This document shows, piece by piece, positions 41,518-50,057 of a stretch of DNA of 64,000 bases (positions are counted from its first letter, which is position 1; each line of letters opens with the position of its first letter). Source of the DNA: Bradyrhizobium huanghuaihaiense. Lineage in GTDB: Bacteria > Pseudomonadota > Alphaproteobacteria > Rhizobiales > Xanthobacteraceae. The stretch spans positions 620,001 to 684,000 of the forward strand of contig NZ_VLLA01000002.1 of the NCBI RefSeq assembly GCF_007830635.1, given 5' to 3'. The notes under the pieces were generated by a model. That model was not told the DNA's origin, ran no database searches, and saw only the letters and a list, made by a program, of their open reading frames with translations. A program made the translations under genes and the position numbers.

Positions 41518-42882
41518 TCAAGCCAACTGCGCCTCGATCTGCCGCGCGGCGCGCAGCAGCGTCCGATCCTGGCCGCGCCGGGCGATGATCTGGAGGCCGA
41601 AGGGAAGGCCGTTCGCGTCGGCCCCGCAGGGGAGTGAGATCGCCGGCAGGCGGGCGTGATTGACGAACGGCGTGAACACGGCATGCGCGCGCGGGCTCGC
41701 CGCGCGGCCGCCGATCGTGTCGGGTCCCGCTTGCGTGAGCGGCCAGGCGACACAGGGGACGGTCGGCGTGAGCAGCAGGTCGACCTCGGTGAAGAAGGCC
41801 GCGAAGGCATGGGCGATCGCGGCGCTCGCGATCAGCGCGCCTGCAACGTCGGTGCCCGACCACGACAGCCCTCGCTCGATCTGCCTGGCGATGTCAGGAT
41901 CGAAGACGGTCGGATCCTTGCGGAAAGCGTCGCCGTAGAGCGCGGCAAGGCCGGCATGCTGGAGCGGCATGATGGCTTCTTCCGTTGCACCGGTCGGCCA
42001 GACGGGATCGCGTAGCATGATGCTGAGGCCGGCGGCGGAGAGACGCGAGATGACGGAAACGAGCCCGTTGGCGACGACGTCGTCGACCGCGACGTCGAGC
42101 CCGAGCCGCGGCGAGAAGGCGATGCGCAAGTCCACGATGTCCTCGGCTTCCTGCGCGATGACGGCCGCATCCGGATCGCGCGGATCGGTGCCGGCCATGA
42201 TCTCGAAGGCCAGCGCGATGTCGGCGACATCGGCGGCGATCGGTGCGATGACGGAGAGGCCGAAGAACGGCTCGGCGAAGCCGGGCCCATAGGGGATCGC
42301 GCCATAGGACGGCTTGAAGCCGGCGACGCCGACATGGGCCGGCGGCCTGCGGCTGGAGCCGCCCGCATCGGTGCCGATCGCGAGCGGCACGAGACCGGCG
42401 GCGACGGCCGCGGCCGGGCCGCCCGATGAGCCGCCGGGTGTCAACGCGGGATCGAGCGGATGCCGTGTCGGTCCGAACAGCTGCGAGATGGTGACGCCCT
42501 TGCTGGCGAATTCCGACGTCGCGCCGATGCCGACGATAACAGCTCCGGCGTTGCGCAGGCGCTCGACCGCAATCGCGTCGCGCGGCGCGATGAAATCGGC
42601 AAACAGGCGCGAGCCTTGCGTGATGCGCCAGCCGCCGACCCAGATGTTGTCCTTGACGATGACGGGGACACCGGCGAGCGGCATGGTCTCGCCGGCACGC
42701 AGGCGAGCATCGACCGCGGCGGCATCGGCGAGCGTGCGTTCGGGATCGACCGTGACGACCGCGTTCAAGGCCCTGGCTGCCTCGATCCGCGCGAGCGCGG
42801 CCTTTGCGGTCTCGACGGCGCTAGTCCGTCCAGCCGCGACATCGGCCGCGATCTCGCGGGCGCTATTTGTCGGCTTTGTCAT
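41518..42882 (-). CDS. Amidase signature family hydrolase
   Basis: This Ser-cisSer-Lys amidase has 454 residues. The catalytic Lys is in VPVIVKDNIWVGG and the Gly/Ser-rich signature is LTPGGSSGGPAAAVAAGLVPLAIGTDAGGSSRRPPA. The family hydrolyses varied amides, including carbamoyl and malonamate-type ring-opening products. The start overlaps the MFS gene by 20 bp, so they are one unit. Proximity to the hydantoinase and racemase-like genes suggests a role in nitrogen release from a cyclic amide; the substrate is unknown. Confidence 0.88.
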   Translation of the reverse strand: MTKPTNSAREIAADVAAGRTSAVETAKAALARIEAARALNAVVTVDPERTLADAAAVDARLRAGETMPLAGVPVIVKDNIWVGGWRITQGSRLFADFIAPRDAIAVERLRNAGAVIVGIGATSEFASKGVTISQLFGPTRHPLDPALTPGGSSGGPAAAVAAGLVPLAIGTDAGGSSRRPPAHVGVAGFKPSYGAIPYGPGFAEPFFGLSVIAPIAADVADIALAFEIMAGTDPRDPDAAVIAQEAEDIVDLRIAFSPRLGLDVAVDDVVANGLVSVISRLSAAGLSIMLRDPVWPTGATEEAIMPLQHAGLAALYGDAFRKDPTVFDPDIARQIERGLSWSGTDVAGALIASAAIAHAFAAFFTEVDLLLTPTVPCVAWPLTQAGPDTIGGRAASPRAHAVFTPFVNHARLPAISLPCGADANGLPFGLQIIARRGQDRTLLRAARQIEAQLA

Positions 42883-44059
42883 GGCCTCCCCAGATCAGCG
42901 CCACTGTGCCACAGAGGGCGAGACACGCCAGGGCGAAGAAGGCCACGCCGAGGCTGGCCACGCCGTCCAGGATCGACACCAGCGCCGGCGCCGCGAGGAG
43001 CCCGGCATAGGACGCGGTGAGCACTGCGCCGGTGGTCTCGCCGATCCGGTCCTGCGGGGCGAGGCGGGCGATCTCGGCGATGAAGACGCCGTTCCAGCCC
43101 GACGCCGTCAGGCCGAACAATGCAGCAACAATGAATTGCCCGTTGCGGCCGAGCGATGCGCCGTCGAGGCCCAGCAGCGCGGCACAGAAGGCCATGCCAA
43201 GGCCGATGACGATGAGCACGGCGCGTGAGGCGTCGAGGCGCATGGCGACGTAGCCCCAGCCGAGCCGGCCGACGAGGCCGCCGGCTTGCGCGCAGGCGAG
43301 CGCCATGCCGGCCTCGATATGGCTGAGACCGAGCTCGCGCGTGCCGAGCGTGACGAACACCGTGTTGAGTGACACCTGCATCGCGCTGAACGGCATCGAG
43401 GCCAGCGCCAGCATCGCGATGCGCCGGTCCGCCGTCATCAATGCCAGCCGCGCGCGGAGATCGAGTTTTGGGGGCGGGACGAGCTTGCCGGCGTAGGCCG
43501 GCCGCAACCATTCGAACAGCGCGATCGCAAGCAGCGCGCAGAGGCCCACGGCCGCATAGCACCAGGCCGGCCCGAACGCGATGGCGATCGCGGGCAGGGC
43601 CAGCGAGCCGCAGACCGCGCCGATCTGGTTGCCGGTCTGGCGCACCGAGAAGACGAAGGCGCGCCGCTCGGCGGTGACGAGCCGCGACAGCAGCGCCGCG
43701 CTCGCGGGCGTCTCGGGCCCCATGGCAAGGCCGAGGCAAAGGCCTGCGGCCAGCAGGGCGGCGCTCGATCCGAGCGACGCCAGGACCATGCCGACGACGA
43801 TCGCCGCCGCACAGAGACTTGCGATCCGCAGCGAGCCGACCCGCGCGATGAAGCCGCCGCCCCAGAACGAGGCGGGGATGCCGACCGCGAACACCGCGCA
43901 GGAGAACATCGAGAGCTGCCAGACCTCGATATGGGCGCGAGGCGCAACCACGCCGGGCGCGAACAAGGCCAGCGCGACGAGGGCCTGGAGCGCGGTCATC
44001 GCCCCCAGGGCCGGCAGCAACGCGGGTGCTGGCCGAATGGCAGTGTTTCCGTCTACCAT
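42863..44059 (-). CDS. Major facilitator superfamily transporter
   Basis: This inner-membrane carrier of 398 residues has about 12 hydrophobic helices. Motif-A-like ASFWGGGFIARVGSLRIA follows TM2, and a central cytoplasmic loop (about 190-210) includes KLVPPPKLDLRARLALM. It overlaps the amidase gene and is only 26 bp from the divergent HIU hydrolase-like gene. It may import the amidase substrate or export a product. An internal Met at about 43999 is a possible later start. Confidence 0.85.
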   Translation of the reverse strand: MVDGNTAIRPAPALLPALGAMTALQALVALALFAPGVVAPRAHIEVWQLSMFSCAVFAVGIPASFWGGGFIARVGSLRIASLCAAAIVVGMVLASLGSSAALLAAGLCLGLAMGPETPASAALLSRLVTAERRAFVFSVRQTGNQIGAVCGSLALPAIAIAFGPAWCYAAVGLCALLAIALFEWLRPAYAGKLVPPPKLDLRARLALMTADRRIAMLALASMPFSAMQVSLNTVFVTLGTRELGLSHIEAGMALACAQAGGLVGRLGWGYVAMRLDASRAVLIVIGLGMAFCAALLGLDGASLGRNGQFIVAALFGLTASGWNGVFIAEIARLAPQDRIGETTGAVLTASYAGLLAAPALVSILDGVASLGVAFFALACLALCGTVALIWGGHDKADK

Positions 44060-44085
44060 AACGCTGCGCTCATGGGAGGAACATT

Positions 44086-44421
44086 GTGGCAGGCGGCATT
44101 TCCATTCACGCGGTCGATGTGGCGAGCGGGCGTCCGGCGCAGGGGCTGCGCGTCGAAATCTGGCGGATCGATCCGGACTCGCTGCGCATCGCCGACGGGC
44201 GGCTCGGTGCCAATGGCGTGCTCGATCATTCCGTTGCGCAAGGCGCAGGCGTGACGGCTGGCGAGTACGAGGTGCTGTTTCATCTCGGCGAGTTCTTTGG
44301 CGAGCGCGACGGCTTCCTGACCGTGACGCCGTTCCGCTTCCGCATCAAGAACGTTGACGAGCATTTTCATCTGCCGCTGAAATTCACGCGCTGGGGCTAT
44401 TCGCTGTTTCGCGGTGCCTGA
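44086..44421 (+). CDS. Hydroxyisourate hydrolase-like (transthyretin-related) protein
   Basis: This protein of 111 residues has the transthyretin fold. It begins GGISIHAVDVASGRPAQGLRVEIW with His8 at the place of a conserved active-site His, has GVLDHSV in the middle, and FHLPLKFTRWGYSLFRGA at the end. Genuine hydroxyisourate hydrolases end in YRGS; this one ends FRGA, and the middle Arg pattern is less clear. It may act in ureide breakdown or on another substrate. It starts with GTG after GGGAGG and diverges from the MFS gene. Confidence 0.75.
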   Translation: MAGGISIHAVDVASGRPAQGLRVEIWRIDPDSLRIADGRLGANGVLDHSVAQGAGVTAGEYEVLFHLGEFFGERDGFLTVTPFRFRIKNVDEHFHLPLKFTRWGYSLFRGA

Positions 44422-45240
44422 TCAGTTGGTCAGCCGCCGCGACAGGCCGGTGATGCGCTCCATCACCGCGACCAGCGCGACGGTCGCGATGATCAGCACG
44501 CCCGACAGCGCGGCGATGGTGACATCCAGCTTGCCCTCGAGATCCTGCCACATCCGGATCGGCAGCATGTCGGTCGCGGCATCGCGCAGGAACAGCGACA
44601 CCGGTACGTTGTCGAAGGACGACATGAAGGCGATGAAGGCGCCGGCGATGATGCCCGGCCGGATCAGCGGCAACACGATGCGGCGGAACGTGTAGAGGCG
44701 GCTCGCGCCGAGCACCGCCGAGCTTTCGAGCAGGGTCGGCTCGAGCTGAGCGAGCGCGGCGACCGTGTTGCGCACGACATAGGGCACGCACACAACCGTG
44801 TGGCCGATCACCAGCGTCAGCGGCGACACCGGCAGGCCGACCAGCGAGAACAGCATCAGCGCAGCCAGACCAAAAGCCAGCGCCGGCAGCACCAGCGGCG
44901 ACATGAAGAGGGAATCGAGCAGCCGCGCCGACAGCGTCCGCGACCTGGAGATCGCGAGCGCCGCGGCGACGCCGAGGACGACGGACAGGCTAGTTGCCCA
45001 CACGGCCACGATGAGACTGTTCTTGGCCGCGAAATGCAGCTGCCAGGCATTCCACAGCTCGGCGTACCAGCGCAGCGAATAGCCGGGCGGCGGGAAGCGC
45101 AGCGAGAAGCCGCTGGTGAAGGAGACGATCAGAACCACCAGCGACGGCGCGATGATGATGGCAAGCGCGATCACCGCGATCACGGTCATGACGAGCTCGA
45201 AGCTGATCGCCTCAAGAGTGCGCTTGCGGCCGCTCATCAT
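44422..45240 (-). CDS. ABC transporter permease, PotC type
   Basis: This inner-membrane channel subunit of 272 residues has six hydrophobic segments. The EAA loop is LESSAVLGASRLYTFRRIVLPLIRPGI. It begins at the first of two ATGs (45240), overlapping the stop of the preceding permease (ATGA); the open frame reaching upstream to 45954 is a shadow. It is the last gene of the ATPase, binding protein, permease, permease operon, and its end meets the HIU hydrolase-like gene with no gap. Confidence 0.91.
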   Translation of the reverse strand: MMSGRKRTLEAISFELVMTVIAVIALAIIIAPSLVVLIVSFTSGFSLRFPPPGYSLRWYAELWNAWQLHFAAKNSLIVAVWATSLSVVLGVAAALAISRSRTLSARLLDSLFMSPLVLPALAFGLAALMLFSLVGLPVSPLTLVIGHTVVCVPYVVRNTVAALAQLEPTLLESSAVLGASRLYTFRRIVLPLIRPGIIAGAFIAFMSSFDNVPVSLFLRDAATDMLPIRMWQDLEGKLDVTIAALSGVLIIATVALVAVMERITGLSRRLTN

Positions 45241-46100
45241 GCGCCTCCATAGCCGCGCGACATGCGGCCGAGCGTGGTGAAGACCGAGACGACTGCGAGC
45301 ACGGCGAGCAGGAAGATGATCGAGATCGCGGCCGCGAACGGCCAGTTCTGCAGCGTCGAGGCCTGCTGGTAGAGATACATCGGCATGAACAGCATCTGCC
45401 CGCCGCCGACCAGCGACTGGGTGATGAAGGCGGTGATCGCGGCGGCGTAGGTCAGCGTGCAGCCGGCGATGACGCCGGGCAGCGACAGCGGCAGCACGAT
45501 CCGGAAGAAGGTGCGCCAGCTTCCGGCGCCGAGCGAGCAGGAGGCATCGTCGAGATTGGGATCGATGCGGCCGAGCGCGGTGATCAGCGGCAGCGTCATC
45601 AGCGGCATCTGCACCTGCGCCAGCGCGATCACCACACCGAACTGGGTGTAGAGCAGTTTTAGCGGCGTATCGATGACCCCCAAGGATTGCAGCGTGGCGT
45701 TGATGATGCCCTGGCGGCCCAGGATGACGATCCAGGCGAAGGTGCGGACCACCACGCTGGTCAGGAGCGGCAGCAGCACGATCAGGATGATGATGGTCTG
45801 GAGCTTTGGCCCGACCCGCTGATACAGCCAGGCGATGGGAAAGCCGAGCACGAGGCAGACGGCCGTCACCTCGGCGCCCAGCAGCAGCGTCGAGCCGAGC
45901 ACGCCGAGGCTGAAGGGATCGGTCAGGAAGTGCAGGTACTGGCCGAGCCCCCAATGGAGCCCGGCCGTGTCGTTGTGCAGCGAGAGCCAGAGCAGTTGCA
46001 GCAGCGGCGCGACGAAGAAGAGCAGGAAGAACAGCGCCAGCGGTGCTGCCAATCCCATTCCGTAGGACGTGACGTCCCGTGATGCCGGTGCTGCGCCCAT
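45237..46100 (-). CDS. ABC transporter permease, PotB type
   Basis: This 287-residue channel subunit has the first membrane helix at about 17-37 and the EAA-type loop DDASCSLGAGSWRTFFRIVLPLSLPGVIAG near 190-215. It lies 19 bp after the binding-protein gene and overlaps the second permease by 4 bp. Together with 1-3640 it shows that the window contains two polyamine-type importers of different gene order and distant sequence. Confidence 0.91.
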   Translation of the reverse strand: MGAAPASRDVTSYGMGLAAPLALFFLLFFVAPLLQLLWLSLHNDTAGLHWGLGQYLHFLTDPFSLGVLGSTLLLGAEVTAVCLVLGFPIAWLYQRVGPKLQTIIILIVLLPLLTSVVVRTFAWIVILGRQGIINATLQSLGVIDTPLKLLYTQFGVVIALAQVQMPLMTLPLITALGRIDPNLDDASCSLGAGSWRTFFRIVLPLSLPGVIAGCTLTYAAAITAFITQSLVGGGQMLFMPMYLYQQASTLQNWPFAAAISIIFLLAVLAVVSVFTTLGRMSRGYGGA

Positions 46101-46119
46101 GGCTTAAGCCTTCAAGGTC

Positions 46120-47166
46120 TTAGATCTTGATCTCGCGGTTGAAGCGCTCGATCCAGGCCGAGCGCTGCTCGTTGATCTTCTTCCAGTCCTGGAACACGAA
46201 CTTCTGCTTCAGCTCGGCGGTGTCCTTGGCCAGCACGCGCGCGATCTCGCCGCCCATCGTCACCTTGGAATTGGTCGGCACGATCAGATAGGGCGGGTTC
46301 ATCAGCGTGGTCTGCACCTCCGGCGTCAGCGCCGCCTCGATCAGCTTGAAGGCGAGCTCGCGGTTGGGCGAGTTCTTGACGATGTGGATCGTGGTCTTGA
46401 AGGCGATCGCGCCTTCCTTCGGCGCAACGAACTCGACCGGCACGCCGCGCGCCTTCAGGATCTGGATGGCGTTGAAATTGCCCGGCGAGATGTCGATCTG
46501 GCCCTGCTGGAACAGGGTCGCGAGCGCGCCGGGATTGGCGGCGACCGCCGCGAGATTGGGCTTGAGCTCCTCCAGCGCCTTGAAGCCGGGATCGACATTG
46601 GCCTCCGAGCCGCCGCGCATCTTGGCGATCTCGACCAGCCAGCCGGTGCCGAGCGTCGAGTTGAGGTTGGTGATGCCGACGCGGCCCTTGAACTCCGGCT
46701 TCCAGAGATCGGCCCATGAGGTCGGCGGCGTCTTGACGGCTTCCGGATTGTAGGTGAGGCCGACGACCTGAAAGAAAGGGGCGGGGCCCATCGGCTCCTG
46801 TGCCTCGGCGATCAGGTCTTTGTAGTATGCGCTCTTCTCGACCGGGTAGGGCTCGACCAGATCCTGGCCGATGGCGACGAGGGCGGGGCCGGGATCGTGC
46901 AGCATGACGTCGATCGGCGGATTGGCCTTGGCGGCGTTGACCTTCGCGATCTGGTCGACCGAGAGCATGGGATCGAGCACCATCGCGGCGTCCGCATTGG
47001 CTTTACGGAACGCCGGCACCAGCACGGCCTTGTGCGCTTCCTCCCAGCTTCCGGTGAAGGTCGCAAACACCAGCGGGCGGGCCTGGGCGTAGCTCAGGCC
47101 GGGAAACGCCTTCATGGCCCCGAGTGTGAGCGCCGTGGTCAGCAGGCTTCTGCGGTTCATGATCAT
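46120..47166 (-). CDS. Periplasmic substrate-binding protein, PotD/AfuA type
   Basis: This 348-residue family-1 binding protein has a signal of the form NRRSLLTTALTLGAMKAFPGLSYAQA (cleavage near 28), which is Tat-compatible. The mature part starts RPLVFATFTGSWEEAHKAVLVPAF. The ligand is not evident. The ATG at 47166 is preceded by GAGGGGAG and overlaps the stop of the ATPase gene (ATGA, 47163-47166). Confidence 0.9.
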   Translation of the reverse strand: MIMNRRSLLTTALTLGAMKAFPGLSYAQARPLVFATFTGSWEEAHKAVLVPAFRKANADAAMVLDPMLSVDQIAKVNAAKANPPIDVMLHDPGPALVAIGQDLVEPYPVEKSAYYKDLIAEAQEPMGPAPFFQVVGLTYNPEAVKTPPTSWADLWKPEFKGRVGITNLNSTLGTGWLVEIAKMRGGSEANVDPGFKALEELKPNLAAVAANPGALATLFQQGQIDISPGNFNAIQILKARGVPVEFVAPKEGAIAFKTTIHIVKNSPNRELAFKLIEAALTPEVQTTLMNPPYLIVPTNSKVTMGGEIARVLAKDTAELKQKFVFQDWKKINEQRSAWIERFNREIKI

Positions 47167-48284
47167 GTCGAACTCCCCTCTGGACTGGATCTAAAGCGTT
47201 GCGGGAAAGGCGTTGCGAGCGATGGGGCGAGCGGCGCGAGGCGCACCGCAGCGCCGTTCTCCAGCGCGCGGGTCTCGCCGATGCGCGCCTGGGAGACCTT
47301 GACGCCGGAGCCGTCGGCGGTGGTGACCTCGTGCACGACGGTGGCACCCAGCGGCAGCGACATGCCGACCACGCCGGCAAAGCCGGTCTCGTCGCCGACG
47401 AATTGCAGATGCTCGGGCCGGATGCAGACGGTGACGCGGCCGCCTTCGCTGAGCGTACCGCCCGCGGGCCGCGCGATGATCTCCGAGCCGGCATCGAGCC
47501 GCACCTTTGCCGCCGTGCGATCCGCCGAGACCACGACGCCGGGCATGCGGTTGGTGGAGCCGACGAAGGTGTTGACGAACAGCGTCTGCGGGCGGTCGTA
47601 GACGTCGGACGGCGAGCCGAACTGCTCGAGCTTGCCATGGCTCAGCACGGCGACGCGGTCGGCCATCGAGAGGGCTTCTTCCTGGTCGTGCGTCACGATC
47701 AGCGTGGTGATGCCGGAGACGCGCTGCAGCCGCTTGACCTCGATCTGCATGTCCAGTCGCAAATTCTTGTCGAGCGCGGCGAAGGGCTCGTCGAGCAGCA
47801 GGATCGACGGCTTGATCGCGAGCGCGCGGGCGAGCGCAACACGTTGCTGCTGGCCGCCGGAGAGCTGCCGCGGCAGCCGCTCGGCCATAGCAGGCAGCTG
47901 CACCAGTTCCAGCAGGCGCTGCGCTTCGCGCTGGCGCGTGGCCTTGTGGATGCCGCGGGCGGCGAGGCCGTAGGCGACGTTCTCGCTGATGCTGAGATGG
48001 GGAAACAGCGCGTAGTTCTGGAATACGATGCCGACCGCGCGCTTGTTCGGCGGCAGCGCATCGACGATGTCGTCGCCGATGATGATCCGCCCCTGCGTCT
48101 GCGCGATGAAGCCGGCGATGATGCGCAAGAGCGTGGTCTTGCCGCAGCCGGACGGGCCGAGCAGGGCGATGATCTCGCCGCCCTTGATGTCGAGATTGAT
48201 GTTCTCGACCGCGAGTGCGCCGCTCGGATAGCGGTGGGTGACCGCATCGACGACGAGTGACCGTCCGCCTTGCGCTTCAGCCAT
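47163..48284 (-). CDS. ABC transporter ATP-binding protein, PotA type, with TOBE domain
   Basis: This 373-residue ATPase has Walker [10 protein letters not shown] at 43-51, signature [15 protein letters not shown] and Walker B ILLLDEP. A C-terminal TOBE/regulatory domain (about 250-370) includes VTVCIRPEHLQFV. The ATG at 48284 has GGGAGG 7 bp upstream; the open frame beyond it is not supported. It is the first gene of the operon and lies 112 bp after the racemase-like gene, on the same strand, so the GntR-racemase-transporter genes may be one long transcription unit. Confidence 0.91.
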   Translation of the reverse strand: MAEAQGGRSLVVDAVTHRYPSGALAVENINLDIKGGEIIALLGPSGCGKTTLLRIIAGFIAQTQGRIIIGDDIVDALPPNKRAVGIVFQNYALFPHLSISENVAYGLAARGIHKATRQREAQRLLELVQLPAMAERLPRQLSGGQQQRVALARALAIKPSILLLDEPFAALDKNLRLDMQIEVKRLQRVSGITTLIVTHDQEEALSMADRVAVLSHGKLEQFGSPSDVYDRPQTLFVNTFVGSTNRMPGVVVSADRTAAKVRLDAGSEIIARPAGGTLSEGGRVTVCIRPEHLQFVGDETGFAGVVGMSLPLGATVVHEVTTADGSGVKVSQARIGETRALENGAAVRLAPLAPSLATPFPQRFRSSPEGSST

Positions 48285-48396
48285 GGTGTTGCCTCCCGTT
48301 GCCCCAGAGGAGAAAGCAAGTCTCGTGCCCCGGTCTGCCGCCGGCTGTTCGATCGGAAATGGATTGAACCTTTCGCATCGCCGGCCGCCTCTTTGA

Positions 48397-49152
48397 TTAG
48401 CTGTCGCGATGCTCGAGCCGGGCGGCAAGCGCGTCGGCAAGTCCGATGGTGGGCTTGGCTGCGGGCCGGCGGAACGTGCCCGCCGTTGCCTTGCGCAGGC
48501 GCAGCGCATGAAGGGCTTCGGCCTGCTTCACCGACGCTATGACCTGATCGACCACGGGGACGGGGATCCGGTCCGCGACGCGCTCGGCGAGGCCCGAGAG
48601 CGGGGCGCCGGCAAAGATCAGCACATCGGCCTCGTCCTCGACGATGGCGCGCTGGGCGAGCTCGACCAGCACCTCCTCCTTCTCGGTGCCGACCTCGGAG
48701 ATCGCCTGAAACGGCGTATCGAGCATGCGGATGCCGGCGCAGCGCTCCCACAACCCGTGGGCGCGGACGCATTCCTCGTACCAGGGCCCCAGCGCCTGGG
48801 CGAAGGTGACGATGGCAAAGCGGCGTCCGGCCATGCACGCCGTCAGCATCGCGGCTTCCGCCATGCCGACCACGGGAATGTCGAAGGTCTCGCGCGCGGC
48901 GAACAGGCCGGGATCGCCGAACGCCGCGATGATTGCGGCGTCGACCTTCATGTGCTGCTCGGCCAGCATCTCCAGCGCGCTGGCGCCGCCGATCTGCGCC
49001 TCGGTGCGCGTCGCGATATAGGGCACGCCGCGCGTCGCGGTGCAGGGGATCAGCTCGGTGCCCGATGCGGCCGCGCGCTGCCCGACACCCATCATCAGGT
49101 CGGTCACTGCGGTGCTGGTGTTCGGGTTGAGCAGCAGCAGCTTCATGGTCAT
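48397..49152 (-). CDS. Asp/Glu/hydantoin racemase-family protein without the usual cysteines
   Basis: This 251-residue protein has the hydantoin/allantoin racemase fold: LLLLNPNTSTAVTDLM at the N-terminus, CTATRGVPYIATRTEAQIGGASALEMLAE, and AAFGDPGLFAARE. Two-base racemases use two cysteines, one before FGDPG and one in an LGCAGM-like motif. Here the first is Ala77 (AAFGDPG) and the second motif is FAGAPLSG with no Cys. Ordinary racemase chemistry is therefore doubtful; a decarboxylase, isomerase or binding role is possible. It is coupled to the GntR regulator by ATGA at 49149-49152. Confidence 0.82.
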   Translation of the reverse strand: MTMKLLLLNPNTSTAVTDLMMGVGQRAAASGTELIPCTATRGVPYIATRTEAQIGGASALEMLAEQHMKVDAAIIAAFGDPGLFAARETFDIPVVGMAEAAMLTACMAGRRFAIVTFAQALGPWYEECVRAHGLWERCAGIRMLDTPFQAISEVGTEKEEVLVELAQRAIVEDEADVLIFAGAPLSGLAERVADRIPVPVVDQVIASVKQAEALHALRLRKATAGTFRRPAAKPTIGLADALAARLEHRDS

Positions 49153-49859
49153 GCCGCCGTCTGCTTTGGCTTGGACGTCGCGAGAACTTCGAGCAGCGCC
49201 GTGCCGGTCCGCGCGACATGGGCGCCGAGCAGCCGGCCGGCCGCGTCGCCGTCGCGTGCCTCCAGCGCGGCCAGGATATCGGCGTGCTCGTCGACCGAAT
49301 TGCTCCAGCGCCTGTCGGCGCCGAGCGCGAGATAACGCGCGCGTTCGGCGCGGGAGATCAGCGTCTCGTGGGCCTCGCGCAGCGGCGTGTTGCGGGCCAT
49401 GCGGACGATGGTGTTGTGGATCTCGCCGTTGATTGCAAAATACTCGTCGAGCTTGCCGTTGCGGTGATGACCCTCCATCCGGGTCTGCAGCGTGCGCAGG
49501 CGCGCGAGGTCGCGGTCGGTGGCGCGCACCGCGGCAAGCTCGGCAGCGAGCCGCTCGATGCCGGCGAGGGCCTCGAACAATTCCGAGATGCCCTCGACCG
49601 CGATATCGGCAATGCGCGGGCTGCGGTTGGGACGAAGCTCGATCAGCCCTTCCGCGGCGAGCACCTTCATCGCCTCGCGCAAGGGCGTGCGCGACACGCC
49701 GAGCTCCTTCGACAGTTTTGTCTCCTGGGTCTGCGAGCCCGGCGGCAGCTCGCCGCGAATGATCATCGTCCGCATCCGCGCAGCGGCGCGCTCATGCAGG
49801 CCCATCCGCTTGAGTTTGGGCGACTTTCGTCCCGGGTTCGGTTCGGATTTCTGCTGCAC
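49149..49859 (-). CDS. GntR-family (FadR/FCD) transcriptional regulator
   Basis: This 236-residue regulator has the winged helix at about 20-85 (LHERAAARMRTMIIRGELPPGSQ, with KELGVSRTPLREAMKVLAAEGLI as the recognition region). An all-helical FCD domain (about 95-225) follows, whose usual metal-binding Asp/His residues appear around NGEIHNTIVRM and SVDEHADILAAL. It starts with GTG. It is the first gene of a unit that continues into the racemase-like and ABC genes, and is divergent from the second racemase-like gene. The palindrome at 49960-49976 is its likely site. Confidence 0.88.
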   Translation of the reverse strand: MQQKSEPNPGRKSPKLKRMGLHERAAARMRTMIIRGELPPGSQTQETKLSKELGVSRTPLREAMKVLAAEGLIELRPNRSPRIADIAVEGISELFEALAGIERLAAELAAVRATDRDLARLRTLQTRMEGHHRNGKLDEYFAINGEIHNTIVRMARNTPLREAHETLISRAERARYLALGADRRWSNSVDEHADILAALEARDGDAAGRLLGAHVARTGTALLEVLATSKPKQTAA

Positions 49860-49959
49860 GCGAGATTTCCTGCTTGCAACTCATCCTAGCCATTCCGAGC
49901 CGAAGGCGATGCCCAAATAGGCGACGTATGTGGCTTAAAACAAATGCATATCGAACAAA

Positions 49960-49976
49960 TTGCATGCAGTATGCAA
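49960..49976. promoter_or_regulatory. Candidate GntR/FadR-type operator
   Basis: TTGCAT-gcagt-ATGCAA is a perfect 6-bp inverted repeat with A/T extensions on both sides. It lies in the 198-bp gap between the divergent GntR gene and the 50058 gene, about 100 bp and 82 bp from their starts. FCD-type GntR proteins typically bind short TTG..CAA-like palindromes. Binding is inferred. Confidence 0.5.
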
Positions 49977-50057
49977 ATTGCGGGTTGCGCGCAGCGCCGG
50001 GGATGCCGATGATCGTTTCGAGGGAGCGTTGATGCGCTCCGCGGCAACGGAGCGATC

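Noticed and set aside
48397..49152. Naming the racemase-like gene as hydantoin or allantoin racemase
   Set aside because: Both catalytic cysteines expected for the reaction are replaced.
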